A DNA stretch of 64,000 nucleotides from Thiothrix sp. UBA5583 (GTDB lineage Bacteria > Pseudomonadota > Gammaproteobacteria > Thiotrichales > Thiotrichaceae). The stretch covers positions 51,693 through 115,692 of the forward strand of contig DILV01000029.1 in NCBI GenBank assembly GCA_002425225.1, in the 5' to 3' direction. Shown piece by piece: positions 17,281 through 25,440 of this stretch. Within the stretch, counting starts at the first letter, position 1. Each line of letters opens with the position of its first letter. Under the pieces are notes generated by a model. That model ran no database searches. It was not told the DNA's origin and worked only from the letters and a program-made list of their open reading frames with translations. The position numbers and the translations under genes are program-made.

Positions 17281-17693
17281 AATACCTGCTGGATGCCAAC
17301 ATCCTGTCCGAACCCACCAAAAAGCAGCCCAATCCCAATGTATTGCATAAGCTGGACACCCATGCCGGTGAATATTGCACCACTGTCACCGTCTGGCATG
17401 AACTGAACTATGGCCTTGCGCGGCTGGCGGATTCCCAGCGTAAGGATGGACTTGCGGCTTATCTGCAAGCACTGGAATGCAGCGGTTTGCCGATATTGCC
17501 CTACGAAAAGCCTGCCGGGGTATGGCTGGCCCTGGAACGCGCCCGGTTTGCCCGACAAGGTATCAGTGTCCCATTTGCCGATGGTGAAATTGCTGCCGTT
17601 GCCTTCACCAACCAGTTGCTTCTGGTGACACGCAATGTGGGCGATTTCAGCATGTATGAGCAGCTAGCCATTGAGAACTGGTTTGAGGATTGA
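17271..17693 (+). CDS. vapC: VapC/FitB-type PIN-domain toxin
   Basis: 140 residues with the PIN pattern: YLLDANILSEPTKK (first Asp and Glu), VTVWHELNYGL (Glu), PFADGEIAAVA (Asp/Glu) and VTRNVGDF (Asn/Asp). VapC-type toxins are Mg-dependent RNases that cut tRNA or rRNA when the antitoxin is degraded. The ILSEPTKKQPN segment is typical of the FitB-like branch that pairs with Phd-type antitoxins, as here. Length and residues are intact. Confidence 0.88.
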   Translation: MGLKYLLDANILSEPTKKQPNPNVLHKLDTHAGEYCTTVTVWHELNYGLARLADSQRKDGLAAYLQALECSGLPILPYEKPAGVWLALERARFARQGISVPFADGEIAAVAFTNQLLLVTRNVGDFSMYEQLAIENWFED

Positions 17694-17700
17694 TTCCTCC

Positions 17701-17811
17701 ATGGCCCTCTACCACGACATCGCCGCCCGTCTCACCCCCCATCTCGATAACGGCGTCTACCTGCCCGGTGTGTCGGAGGAATCGTCCACACCGATGACTG
17801 GCACTGGTTGA
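17701..17811 (+). pseudogene. Short open fragment after vapC
   Basis: A 36-codon frame (MALYHDIAARLTPHLDNGVY...) begins 7 bp after vapC and ends in a run without recognisable structure. It looks like the N-terminal end of a larger gene cut short near 17790. The family is not recognised. Confidence 0.25.
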
Positions 17812-17820
17812 GCCAGTTGC

Positions 17821-18405
17821 TCAGGGAATGGGCTGATCCGGCAGGTTTTCCGCTACCTGTTCCACCGTTAGGTAACGCTCCAGCACGTCCACCACCACGG
17901 GTAGCGGCTCTGCCCAGATGCCCGGCAAATCCTGTTCGCCCGGATGCAGGATCGGGAACGCCAGCTTTTCCAGCGGTGGGCAAAAAGCGGCATTCACCCC
18001 CCGCTTGTTGCCGCGAGCATCCAACCGATACCAACCGTATTCCGGCAGGTACACCGCATTCAGGCCATGCAGGCAAAACGGCGGCTCATCGGTAATGGTC
18101 AAGCGCTGGTAACACAAACCTGCCGGAATACCATTCGCCCGCAGCAGCGCCGCCAGCAAATGGCTCTTGGCATAGCAAAAGCCCGTGCCGAAACGCAGCA
18201 CGTCGGATGCCTTGCAGGTCACGGGATTCAGGCGGTAATCCCAACTGTGTTTGATCTGGTCACGCACGAATTCAAAACAGGTTTGGGCAATGGCTGGCGG
18301 CGATTCCAACCCTGCCGCCAAGGCGGTGGCGGTGGCCAATACCTCGGGGTGCTGCCAGTCGATGTATGGGCTGCTGACCCGGTAGGCATTCAGATCGGTG
18401 TTCAT
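17821..18405 (-). CDS. Transglutaminase-like cysteine protease family protein
   Basis: 194 residues. A catalytic triad pattern is visible: Cys in FGTGFCYAKSHLLAALLR, His in PFCLHGLNAVYLPEYGWYRLD, and Asp in that last motif. This is the transglutaminase-like core (SMART TGc). A C-terminal tail (LPVVVDVLERYLTVEQVAENLP) is helical. Bacterial members act as proteases or peptide ligases; the substrate is unknown. No signal peptide, so it is cytoplasmic. The gene stands alone, converging on the vapC region. Confidence 0.85.
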   Translation of the reverse strand: MNTDLNAYRVSSPYIDWQHPEVLATATALAAGLESPPAIAQTCFEFVRDQIKHSWDYRLNPVTCKASDVLRFGTGFCYAKSHLLAALLRANGIPAGLCYQRLTITDEPPFCLHGLNAVYLPEYGWYRLDARGNKRGVNAAFCPPLEKLAFPILHPGEQDLPGIWAEPLPVVVDVLERYLTVEQVAENLPDQPIP

Positions 18406-18527
18406 CGGTGTGGCTCCTGTGGCATGGCTACATTGGGCAGATTATTACCGCACTATTGTTGAACTGGCAAAATGCAATATACTGGATATATACTTTAAAT
18501 ATATATTTCAGTTGGAGGTATTCACTT

Positions 18528-18764
18528 ATGCAAACCACGACCCTGTTCCAGAATGGCGCGAGTCAGGCGGTGCGCATCCCGAAAGAATTCCGCTTTGAAG
18601 GCAAGCAGGTGGAAGTGAAAAAGATCGGCAACAACCTGATCCTACACCCTATCTGCAACTCATGGGACAGCCTGTTCAAGAGCCTTGAGCAGTTTTCAGC
18701 CGATTTCATGGCAGATGGACGCGAGCAACCCGCACAACAACAACGTGAAGACCTGTTTGCATGA
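18528..18764 (+). CDS. vapB: VapB-type antitoxin (SpoVT/AbrB fold)
   Basis: 78 residues: TTLFQNGASQAVRIPKEFRF is the classical VapB swapped-hairpin DNA-binding start, followed by KKIGNNLILHP. The C-terminal half binds the toxin. The start is fixed by GGAGG 10 bp upstream. The leader just before it is very AT-rich with overlapping TATAT units and is the likely autoregulated promoter. Its TGA overlaps the vapC start (ATGA). Confidence 0.9.
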   Translation: MQTTTLFQNGASQAVRIPKEFRFEGKQVEVKKIGNNLILHPICNSWDSLFKSLEQFSADFMADGREQPAQQQREDLFA

Positions 18765-19162
18765 ACTACCTGCTGGACACCAATATTTGCATTTACCTCA
18801 TCAAGCGCAAACCGCCGGAAGTGCTCCAGCGTTTTCGGCAATTGCAACCCGGCAGCGTTTTCATTTCATCCGTGACTACTTCGGAGCTTTACTACGGCGC
18901 ACAGAAAAGCCAGCGGGTACAAACCAATCTCGAAGCCCTGAACAATTTTTTGTTGCCGTTCCGTATTGTGGATTACGACGAATCCGCCACCTTCCTGTAT
19001 GGCGAACTGCGGGCTGATCTGGAAAAACGCGGTCAGCCGATTGGGTCGCTGGATATGATGATTGCCGCCCATGCGCTGAGTCTGGATGTGCCGCTGGTGA
19101 CGAATAACACCAAAGAGTTTGAGCGGGTTAAGGGGTTGAAGCTAGATAATTGGGTTGGCTAA
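18761..19162 (+). CDS. vapC: VapC toxin, PIN RNase
   Basis: 133 residues: YLLDTNICIYLIK (Asp), SVTTSELYYGA (Glu), GSLDMMIAAHAL (Asp) and VTNNTKEF (Asn/Asp), the complete VapC active site. The IKRKPPEVLQRF segment and LDNWV end are typical of the MvpT/VapC branch, whose members cut initiator tRNA. The 4-bp overlap with vapB ensures co-translation. This is the second PIN toxin pair within 2 kb and is unrelated in antitoxin type to the first. Confidence 0.92.
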   Translation: MNYLLDTNICIYLIKRKPPEVLQRFRQLQPGSVFISSVTTSELYYGAQKSQRVQTNLEALNNFLLPFRIVDYDESATFLYGELRADLEKRGQPIGSLDMMIAAHALSLDVPLVTNNTKEFERVKGLKLDNWVG

Positions 19163-19321
19163 CCAACATTGCTTGAGCTGTTTCTCAATACTCGGTAGAA
19201 ACTACGTCTCCTCATACTTGTCAATGCACCTCATTATTGACGATCAAAACGGCAAATGTGCTATGATGCAAATAATTATTGTCAACTAAGATTATCGTCA
19301 TTATCAGATAAGGACTAACAA

Positions 19322-20188
19322 ATGGCAGATCATTACTTTGGCGGTGCATGGACTGAAATCAAGTTGGAGATACTAAAAAAATACCTCGATTTTTATACTC
19401 AAGCATTGAAAAATAAACCTTATGAACTTCTCTATATCGATGCATTTGCAGGATCAGGAAACCGTTCGGAAAAAATACCTGATGCTCCGTTACTGGGAGA
19501 AAATGAACAGAAACTAACATACGATGGTTCTGCCAGAATAGCATTGGATATTGAACGGAAGTTTGACCGCTATCTATTCATTGAAGCTAGCAAAGAACGT
19601 TGCAATGCATTGGAAGCATTAAAACAAGAGTATCCGTCTCAACATATAAGAATTGAAAATTCAGATGCCAATCAAGTACTTCAGAATATATGCAGTAACA
19701 AGAAAACATGGCAATCACAAAAATATCGGGGTGTTCTCTTTCTTGATCCGTATGGTAACAGTGTGGAATGGAAAACCCTGGAAGCTATAGCCTCTACCCG
19801 CTCTTTGGATGTCTGGTTTTTATTTCCCATCAGCGGAATGAACCGACAACTCAACCATGAGTTTGAGAAAATTGAAGATTATAAAGAGAGAAATCTCAAC
19901 AAGATTCTGGGCACAGATTCATGGAAAACTGAACTTTACAAGAGGGAGCAAACACAGGATTTGTTTGGATCAACAGAAAAAGTTAGTCGTGTCAGCATGA
20001 CAGATATGGAAAAGTGGGTAAAACAGCGATTGGAAAACTGCTTTCCTCGCGTTTCAAAACCACTGCCCCTACCACACGATAGAAAGCCCCAACAGTTTTC
20101 CCTGTTTTTCTGCATATCAAATCCAGACCCAAAAGCAATAGGGTTGGCGTTAAAGGTTGCCAATCATATCCTTAAATCTCCGCAGTAA
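19322..20188 (+). CDS. tcmP: Three-Cys-motif partner protein TcmP
   Basis: 288 residues matching TcmP throughout: HYFGGAWTEIKLEILKKYL at the start, ELLYIDAFAGSGNR (D40-G46, an AdoMet-type glycine loop), and VLFLDPYGNSVEW (D142-P-Y), which occupies the place of methylase motif IV. A methyltransferase-like fold is therefore likely, but no activity is established for the family. It is named for constant association with a three-Cys-motif gene, which here lies on the opposite strand, overlapping at the 3' ends by 17 bp. The gene is AT-richer than the flanks, a sign of transfer. Confidence 0.9.
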   Translation: MADHYFGGAWTEIKLEILKKYLDFYTQALKNKPYELLYIDAFAGSGNRSEKIPDAPLLGENEQKLTYDGSARIALDIERKFDRYLFIEASKERCNALEALKQEYPSQHIRIENSDANQVLQNICSNKKTWQSQKYRGVLFLDPYGNSVEWKTLEAIASTRSLDVWFLFPISGMNRQLNHEFEKIEDYKERNLNKILGTDSWKTELYKREQTQDLFGSTEKVSRVSMTDMEKWVKQRLENCFPRVSKPLPLPHDRKPQQFSLFFCISNPDPKAIGLALKVANHILKSPQ

Positions 20189-20915
20189 CAGGATAACTAT
20201 CCCATATAGCACCATCCAGAGTTCGCCCATTAAGATGCTTGTTACGTTTTACGCCATCTGCTCCCCAGGTTCCCCATTGCTTAAAGAAGAAACTGGAACC
20301 TGAATTTTCACATTGTCTACGAATACTGGATACCCATTCTGGTTTCATTGGCCTTGCTTTAGGGCCACTTTCACCACCAACAATGACCCAATGAATATTT
20401 GACAGATCAATTAAACCCAAATGTTCCAGCAGCGGTTCAACCGACAAAAAACGTATTTTAGCTGGGATATGACGTAGCTCATCAATACGCGGAATGCCAT
20501 ATTCACGATCCTCAACCGTTACACCTAACCAAACATTCTCCGGCACATGCCGACCCATGCAGAATTCACGCATCCGTGTCGCTCGCTTGGTTAGAATTTG
20601 ATAGGTATGGTGAGGTGTTTGTCTTATTACATCAAATACCTGCTCAAGGTACTGATCAGGAATGTCTTCATGGAATAAATCTGACATGGAATTGACGAAA
20701 TACATGGTCGGCTTCTTGCGTGTCAGCGGCTGTGACAAACGCTCAGGCATCAGCGATAGCTTGAAACCGTTATCGTAGCCCGGTGTTCCCATGGCTTGTA
20801 AACGTCTTGCCATTGTCTCAGCGTAACAATGCTTACATCCTGGCGATATTTTTGTACAGCCAGTTGCCGGATTCCATGTTTGTTCTGTCCATTCAATTTT
20901 GCTTTGCGTACTCAT
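20172..20915 (-). CDS. Three-Cys-motif protein (DUF5131, phage Gp37/Gp68 family)
   Basis: 247 residues from ATG 20915 (GGAGGG 10 bp upstream; two earlier in-frame Mets lie on or before that site). KIEWTEQTWNPATGCTKISP then GCKHCYAE holds Cys 20, 27 and 30, the three-Cys motif, probably a metal or iron-sulfur site of a radical-SAM-like protein. GVTVEDREYGIPRIDELRHIPAK and SVEPLLE...WVIVGGESG are the other family hallmarks. The substrate is unknown. The partner tcmP is convergent with a 17-bp overlap, a less usual arrangement than tandem. Comparable AT content suggests both arrived together. Confidence 0.9.
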   Translation of the reverse strand: MSTQSKIEWTEQTWNPATGCTKISPGCKHCYAETMARRLQAMGTPGYDNGFKLSLMPERLSQPLTRKKPTMYFVNSMSDLFHEDIPDQYLEQVFDVIRQTPHHTYQILTKRATRMREFCMGRHVPENVWLGVTVEDREYGIPRIDELRHIPAKIRFLSVEPLLEHLGLIDLSNIHWVIVGGESGPKARPMKPEWVSSIRRQCENSGSSFFFKQWGTWGADGVKRNKHLNGRTLDGAIWDSYPVTAEI

Positions 20916-21069
20916 AACCATGCCCTCCATGTTTGGGCTGTCTCAATATCCTGTTGTTTGCTCACAAACATCCATTGTAATACTTGTTATAATAAACCGA
21001 ACAAAGAACGAACAAAAGCATTTTCTGATTCTTCAGCATAATGCCGGTAACCCTATCAGGATTTCAAGT

Positions 21070-21262
21070 CTAGCCCCCCATCCCACACCCAACAACACGG
21101 CATATGCGTATACCCAATCCGCCCGTAATACGCATTCGCCGCTGGAGCGGCAATCAGTATCAGTTTGCAATGCCTGCCCAATTGCTGCAGGGTGAGGATT
21201 TGCAATTGCTTGCCGATGCCCTGCCGCTGGTAGTCTTGGTCAACCGCCAGAGCAGACAGGTA
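21070..21262 (-). pseudogene. GNAT acetyltransferase remnant, C-terminal half
   Basis: Leftward frame: LSALAVDQDYQRQGIGKQLQ (the acetyl-CoA loop QRQGIGKQL), then LILIAAPAANAYYGRIGYTH and a stop at 21070. This is the C-terminal half of a GCN5-type acetyltransferase. The N-terminal half is absent: the match ends 4 bp after the gloA stop codon. A deletion joining gloA to the interior of a neighbouring gene explains it. Confidence 0.65.
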
Positions 21263-21265
21263 ACA

Positions 21266-21661
21266 TCAACCACGCTGGTGCTTCTCTCCAATCAGCTCAA
21301 TCTGATAACCATCCGGGTCTTCGAGGAAGGCGATGATGGTCGTGCCCGCATTCATCGGCCCGGCTTCGCGGATGATTTTGCCGCCCGCTGCCCGCATTTT
21401 CTCGCAAGCAGCGTACACATCCGGCACTTCCAGCGCGATATGCCCGAACGCCGTACCCAGTTCGTACTTGTCCACGCCCCAGTTGTAGGTCAGCTCCAGC
21501 ACGGTATTCTCCGTTTCGTTGCCATAACCGATGAAGGCAAGGGTGAATTCGCCCGCCGGGTAATCCTTGCGGCGCAGCAGTTGCATACCGAGGACATTGG
21601 TGTAAAACGCAATCGAGCGTTCCAGATCGCCGACGCGCAGCATGGTGTGAAGGATTCGCAT
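21266..21661 (-). CDS. gloA: Lactoylglutathione lyase (glyoxalase I)
   Basis: 131 residues, closely matching bacterial Glo[52 protein letters not shown] and [10 protein letters not shown], ending [10 protein letters not shown]. Metal ligands are visible as His5, Glu in LELTYNWG, His in GHIALEV and Glu in YQIELI. It converts the methylglyoxal-glutathione hemithioacetal to S-lactoylglutathione in the cytoplasm. Length is normal (about 130). Single gene; its 3' neighbour is a broken GNAT gene. Confidence 0.95.
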   Translation of the reverse strand: MRILHTMLRVGDLERSIAFYTNVLGMQLLRRKDYPAGEFTLAFIGYGNETENTVLELTYNWGVDKYELGTAFGHIALEVPDVYAACEKMRAAGGKIIREAGPMNAGTTIIAFLEDPDGYQIELIGEKHQRG

Positions 21662-21730
21662 GGTAAAACTCCTGACAATACAATCCGCCCATTTTGCCCC
21701 GATCGGGTCATAGCGGCAAACTCACAGTAT

Positions 21731-22549
21731 TCAGTGCGCTGCCAGCCGCGCCATCACCAGTTCCATATTCGCCACAGCCAGCGCCGGTTTGACCTCAAAC
21801 ACCTTGCGGCTATCAGGAAACTGCCGGTGCAATTGCGCCAGCGCCGTGAAGTAATCCCACACCTGCGTGTAATCATCCGCCTGGTTCAGACCAAGACTTT
21901 CGCTTTCCACAAAAGTGAGGTGCTGGTCGGTCAGCCCGTTGTTGGCGTGCAGGTGGAAATGCAGCCGCACGCCTTTGCCTTCCAGTTCATGCAGCCATTG
22001 CAACCATTGCGGCAGGCTTTCCGGCGACCAAATCTTGGCATGACCGATGTCGAAACAGCAGTGGACGTAACGCAATTCCAGCCGCTCCACCAGCTCAAAC
22101 AGCCAGCGATAAAACGCCAGCGAGTGGAAGGTATTCTCGATGTGGACAGGATGGTCGTATTCCGCACAGAAGCGTTCCAGCAAACGCAATTGCCGCACCA
22201 GATGTTCGCCCAGTGCCTCACGAAACGCCGGGCGCTGGCTGAGTGAATAGGTGTGTGCGTGCATGATGGAATACGCCGAACCAAGTGCTTTGGCAGAGGC
22301 AAACTGCTGGCGCAATGGTTCTTCGTAGCGGTCAAGCCCAAACAGTGTCCCTTGGTAATGGTTGAAATGGGTGTTGATGGGGATGGGCTGAGCAGCATCA
22401 CGCAGAGTGGCAACGATAAATTCCCAGATTTCCGCATCGCCCGAATACAGACCAACCTCCAACGGGCGTTGCTGGGCAATGGCGGCGTGAACCACGGGCG
22501 CTTCGTCCACGAAGTTCTTTTTCATGATTTTGTAGCCGAAGTTTTGCAT
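21731..22549 (-). CDS. Xylose-isomerase-like TIM-barrel protein
   Basis: 272 residues from ATG 22549, preceded by GGAGGT. The AP-endonuclease/xylose isomerase-type barrel is indicated by VHIENTFHSLAFYRWL (metal Glu), VHCCFDIGHAKIW (Asp/His), LHFHLHANNG (His) and KVFEVKPALAV (Glu). Family members are metal-dependent sugar isomerases or epimerases or nucleases; the substrate here is not evident. It follows a DUF695 gene with a 21-bp gap in what looks like a two-gene unit. Confidence 0.7.
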   Translation of the reverse strand: MQNFGYKIMKKNFVDEAPVVHAAIAQQRPLEVGLYSGDAEIWEFIVATLRDAAQPIPINTHFNHYQGTLFGLDRYEEPLRQQFASAKALGSAYSIMHAHTYSLSQRPAFREALGEHLVRQLRLLERFCAEYDHPVHIENTFHSLAFYRWLFELVERLELRYVHCCFDIGHAKIWSPESLPQWLQWLHELEGKGVRLHFHLHANNGLTDQHLTFVESESLGLNQADDYTQVWDYFTALAQLHRQFPDSRKVFEVKPALAVANMELVMARLAAH

Positions 22550-22570
22550 GGTGTTACCTCCAGCCAAAGT

Positions 22571-23044
22571 TCAGGGTTTCGCCGCTTGCAGGCGCTCAAA
22601 GACTTTCGTCGCATACGACAGGTAAAACTCGCCTTGCGCATCGGTTTCATGGTCAAGGGTGATGGGCAGTTTAGCGCCCAAACTTTCCGCAGTATTGAGC
22701 CGGTTCGGGAAGACTGATTTGTTGCGTGCCAACCAGATAAATTCGCGGTGGGCAGGCTCGGTGAACACCATCACCAGTAAGGCAGCATGGTCGGCTTGCA
22801 TCACCGCACACAAGGCGTTTTCAAAATCCTTCATGCGGGTGAGTTCTGCCGCACTGGGCAAGCCTTCGGCGTCGAGTTCGGTAAACTCCCACAAAATGCT
22901 GAAGCGTTCCGGGTAATTCCGAAACGGGAAATTCTCCCCCACATCCAGCATCCTTAACAGGTGTAAACCGTCATCGGCGGCGGCTTGCTGGACGACTGTC
23001 CATAAGGGTTCGGCGGGGTTGCTTGAGTTGTCTGTCATGTTCAT
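22571..23044 (-). CDS. DUF695-family protein
   Basis: 157 residues. Characteristic phrases: FPFRNYPERFSILWEFTELDAEGLPSAAELTRMKDFENAL and REFIWLARNKSVF, with HRE...W typical of DUF695. Cytoplasmic, acidic, function unknown. It is upstream of the TIM-barrel gene on the same strand. The region encoding YLSYATKVF contains a 23-bp sequence that recurs upstream of the gene. Confidence 0.75.
   Translation of the reverse strand: MNMTDNSSNPAEPLWTVVQQAAADDGLHLLRMLDVGENFPFRNYPERFSILWEFTELDAEGLPSAAELTRMKDFENALCAVMQADHAALLVMVFTEPAHREFIWLARNKSVFPNRLNTAESLGAKLPITLDHETDAQGEFYLSYATKVFERLQAAKP
22606..22628. repeat. 23-bp direct repeat, copy 1
   Basis: Identical over 23 bp to 23084-23106. The unit contains the palindrome GTCG-CATA-CGAC followed by AGGTAAAAC. 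This copy lies inside the end of the DUF695 gene. Confidence 0.8.
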
Positions 23045-23083
23045 TCACCTGGGTTTGCTGCAAGGGCGTTATCTTAAGCTAAA

Positions 23084-23106
23084 TCGTCGCATACGACAGG
23101 TAAAAC
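23084..23106. repeat. 23-bp direct repeat, copy 2
   Basis: Same orientation and identical to the copy at 22606-22628. This one lies in the intergenic region between the divergent DUF695 and Cys/His-rich genes, where its GTCG-CATA-CGAC palindrome could be an operator. Confidence 0.8.
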
Positions 23107-23168
23107 CTGAGCAACAGCTAGCTCATGGACTTTTGCGCACAGCAGACACTTCTGCTAGAGTTTGCTTC

Positions 23169-23507
23169 ATGCGCAAATACATCGTCACATTGCTCATTCT
23201 GCTGATGACCGCCCTGCCGGTGTGGTCAGCAACGGTGTTGTGCCACCATGAACAAGGCAACCCCGCTGCCAGCCAGACCATGCCGCAGGGCGGAGATCAC
23301 CATTGTTGCCTTGACCAGCAGCAGCTATCTGACGGGCAAACAGCAGCGGATACCTGCCATTGCGACCAGTTCCAGCACGCCCAGTTCATCCTGAGCCTGC
23401 CGGTCACACTGACGGTCGCACCTGCCAGCCATTTTGTCCCCCCTGCCTTGCCCTTGCCGTCCCTGCCGGAACGGGTTGACCTGCTTTATCGCCCCCCCAT
23501 TGCCTGA
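23169..23507 (+). CDS. Exported Cys/His-rich protein, possibly metal-binding
   Basis: 112 residues. The signal peptide (MRKYIVTLLILLMTALPVWSA) is followed by clusters CHHEQGN, GGDHHCCLDQQQ and DTCHCDQFQHAQ, then a Pro/Leu-rich end. The Cys/His clusters suggest binding of copper or another soft metal in the periplasm; small proteins of this look are found near copper genes. It is 85 bp upstream of a DUF4395 membrane protein on the same strand. The start is chosen for the signal peptide; a longer frame upstream crosses the promoter region. Confidence 0.6.
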   Translation: MRKYIVTLLILLMTALPVWSATVLCHHEQGNPAASQTMPQGGDHHCCLDQQQLSDGQTAADTCHCDQFQHAQFILSLPVTLTVAPASHFVPPALPLPSLPERVDLLYRPPIA

Positions 23508-23592
23508 CCTGTCACAAGCTTTTTGTTTGAACTACCCGAAACCAGCGGCGTCATGTGCTGCTGGGCAAGCATTCCTGTCACAAGAGGTCACA

Positions 23593-24195
23593 ATGAACAA
23601 GTTTTTGTATTTTGGCGAACAAGTGGACGGCTACGCCGTGCGCGTCCTGAATGAACGTGAAGCACGGGCGGCGGCTGGTATCCTGTTTGTACTCGCCTTA
23701 CTGTCATTCCTGTATGCCTGGCGCACGATGGATTTTCGCTACACCAGCATTTTCATCACGTATTTCATGCTGGATTTTTTCGTGCGCGTGCTGATTAACC
23801 CCAAATATGCACCCAGCCTGATTGTCGGGCGCTTTTTTGTTTCCCGGCAGAAACCGGAATATGTCGGGGCAAGCCAGAAACGTTTTGCCTGGAGCATCGG
23901 GCTGGTACTGTCAGTGATCATGTTCGGCTTCGTTGTCATCCTGGAAATGATGACCCCGATCAAAATCTACATCTGTCTGGCCTGTCTGGTACTACTGTTC
24001 AGTGAAACAGCATTTGGCATCTGCATTGGTTGTGTCATATACAACTGGTTTGGCAAAACCCCGCCCGAACTGTGCCCCGGCGGGGTCTGCGAACTGCGCG
24101 ACAAGGACGACATCCAGCGGATCAGCCCGCTACAAGCCATTATTGCCTTGCTGGCACTGGGCATTGCCGGGGGCATGGTCTGGCAGGTGATGTAA
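23593..24195 (+). CDS. DUF4395 integral membrane protein
   Basis: 200 residues with four to five membrane helices (AAAGILFVLALLSFLYAW, IGLVLSVIMFGFVVILEM, YICLACLVLLFSETAFGICIGC, IIALLALGIAGGMVW). The AFGICIGC segment and a loop CPGGVC hold four Cys, which suggests a thiol or metal role. DUF4395 members are of unknown function and often occur beside thioredoxin-like or metal genes. The ATG is preceded by AAGAGG. It converges on the EamA gene downstream. Confidence 0.8.
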   Translation: MNKFLYFGEQVDGYAVRVLNEREARAAAGILFVLALLSFLYAWRTMDFRYTSIFITYFMLDFFVRVLINPKYAPSLIVGRFFVSRQKPEYVGASQKRFAWSIGLVLSVIMFGFVVILEMMTPIKIYICLACLVLLFSETAFGICIGCVIYNWFGKTPPELCPGGVCELRDKDDIQRISPLQAIIALLALGIAGGMVWQVM

Positions 24196-24226
24196 ACTGC
24201 CAAACCGGTTGGCGGGGATGCGGGCT

Positions 24227-25138
24227 TTATGGCTTGCCCAGCATCCCCACACCGGTCATCACCAGCACCATGCCTGCCAGATGGAACCAGCCGAATGGCT
24301 CCCCCAGTACCAGCACTGCCAACAGGATGGTGATAATGGGGCCGGATGTACCCACGATGCTGGTACGTGCCGCCCCAATCCGCCCAATCGCTTCGCTGAC
24401 CATGAAACTCGGCAACACCGTGCTGAAAATACCCAGCAGCAACACATAGCCCCAAGCCATTGGACTGACCAGCAAATCAGTAAGCCGGTGGGTCAACAGG
24501 AAATGGATGCACACAAACACGGTTGAAGTCAGCATGGCAACGCAGGTAAACAAACGGCTGCCCAAGCGCCCGATCAGGGCTTTGCTGAATATCACGTAAA
24601 ACGCAAAGATCAAGGCAGCGGACATCACCAGCACCACACCCAGAGCTGCATTTTCTCCACCCAATTGTGCCTCATGCCCATACAACAGCATCACCCCGCT
24701 GTAGGTCAGCACCAGCGCCAACAGGATACGCCGGGTAATCGCTTCACGCAGGAAAAACCAGCCCAACAGCGTGGCCATGATCGGGTAGGTATACAAGGTC
24801 AGCCGTTCCAGTTGCGCGGAGATATAATTCAAGCCCTGCATGTCCAGCCACGACGACAGGTAATAACCCATAAAACCCAGCAACATGACGGTTGCCAGCT
24901 CTTTGGGAAAAGGCTTGACGGTTGCTGACTGCCGCAACAGCCAACCCAGCATGAGCAGATAAAAGGGTGCAGCCACCAGCATCCGCAAGGTCAGCAAAGT
25001 GACCGTATCCACCCCTTGCGCGTAAGCCAGCTTGATGAAAATCGACTTTAGGGCGAACAGGGCTGTACCCATGACTGCCAATAACAAGCCGGTTCGGAAA
25101 TGGCGTTGCCGTGCCGTGTCTGGATGTTGCTCCCGCAT
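24227..25138 (-). CDS. EamA/DMT-family transporter
   Basis: 303 residues, ten predicted helices in two EamA repeats (for example LLLAVMGTALFALKSIFIKLAY at the start, LLGWFFLREAITRRI ending repeat 1, GTSGPIITILLAVLVLGEPF in repeat 2). It is an inner-membrane exporter of metabolites or amino acids by family. The substrate is unknown. The 5' leader contains a GC-rich stem close to the start codon that could control expression. Confidence 0.9.
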   Translation of the reverse strand: MREQHPDTARQRHFRTGLLLAVMGTALFALKSIFIKLAYAQGVDTVTLLTLRMLVAAPFYLLMLGWLLRQSATVKPFPKELATVMLLGFMGYYLSSWLDMQGLNYISAQLERLTLYTYPIMATLLGWFFLREAITRRILLALVLTYSGVMLLYGHEAQLGGENAALGVVLVMSAALIFAFYVIFSKALIGRLGSRLFTCVAMLTSTVFVCIHFLLTHRLTDLLVSPMAWGYVLLLGIFSTVLPSFMVSEAIGRIGAARTSIVGTSGPIITILLAVLVLGEPFGWFHLAGMVLVMTGVGMLGKP

Positions 25139-25155
25139 GTTGGACTCCGTAGGGG

Positions 25156-25195
25156 CTGCGGGATGACGACCAACTGGCTGAGGGTTCTCCCGCAG
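25156..25195 (-). promoter_or_regulatory. Leader stem-loop upstream of the DMT transporter
   Basis: CTGCGGG (25156-25162) and CCCGCAG (25189-25195) pair perfectly across 26 bp in the transcript leader, about 18 nt before the ATG at 25138. The stem could be part of a structured leader; it matches no riboswitch class I can name. Confidence 0.35.
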
Positions 25196-25440
25196 CTAAT
25201 CAGTAAAAAGGCAAAAAACTAGCTGCTCCGCGTTGTCAGGCGGGGCTTTAGCCAGCGGGTGGCGAAGGTGGATGGAAAAGTGATGGTGTTCATGGCGGAC
25301 ACTATACAGGGGACTGGCGGTTTTGTGCAGCAAGTCTTCGAGATCAGTTTCGCCATCCAGCGTTCTAGGGTAATTTCCCCCGTCCGCACCCCCCGCTCCA
25401 GTGCGGTTTTCAGCGACATCTCCATCTGCTACGTGCAAGT
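25196..25440 (-). other. Gene-poor stretch with a degraded coding fragment
   Basis: On the minus strand a short frame reads MSLKTALERGVRTGEITLER before losing similarity to anything ordered. This may be the tail of a broken enzyme or TetR-like regulator. A TATAGT-type -10 lies near 25300 on the minus strand. No intact gene is supported. Confidence 0.3.
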
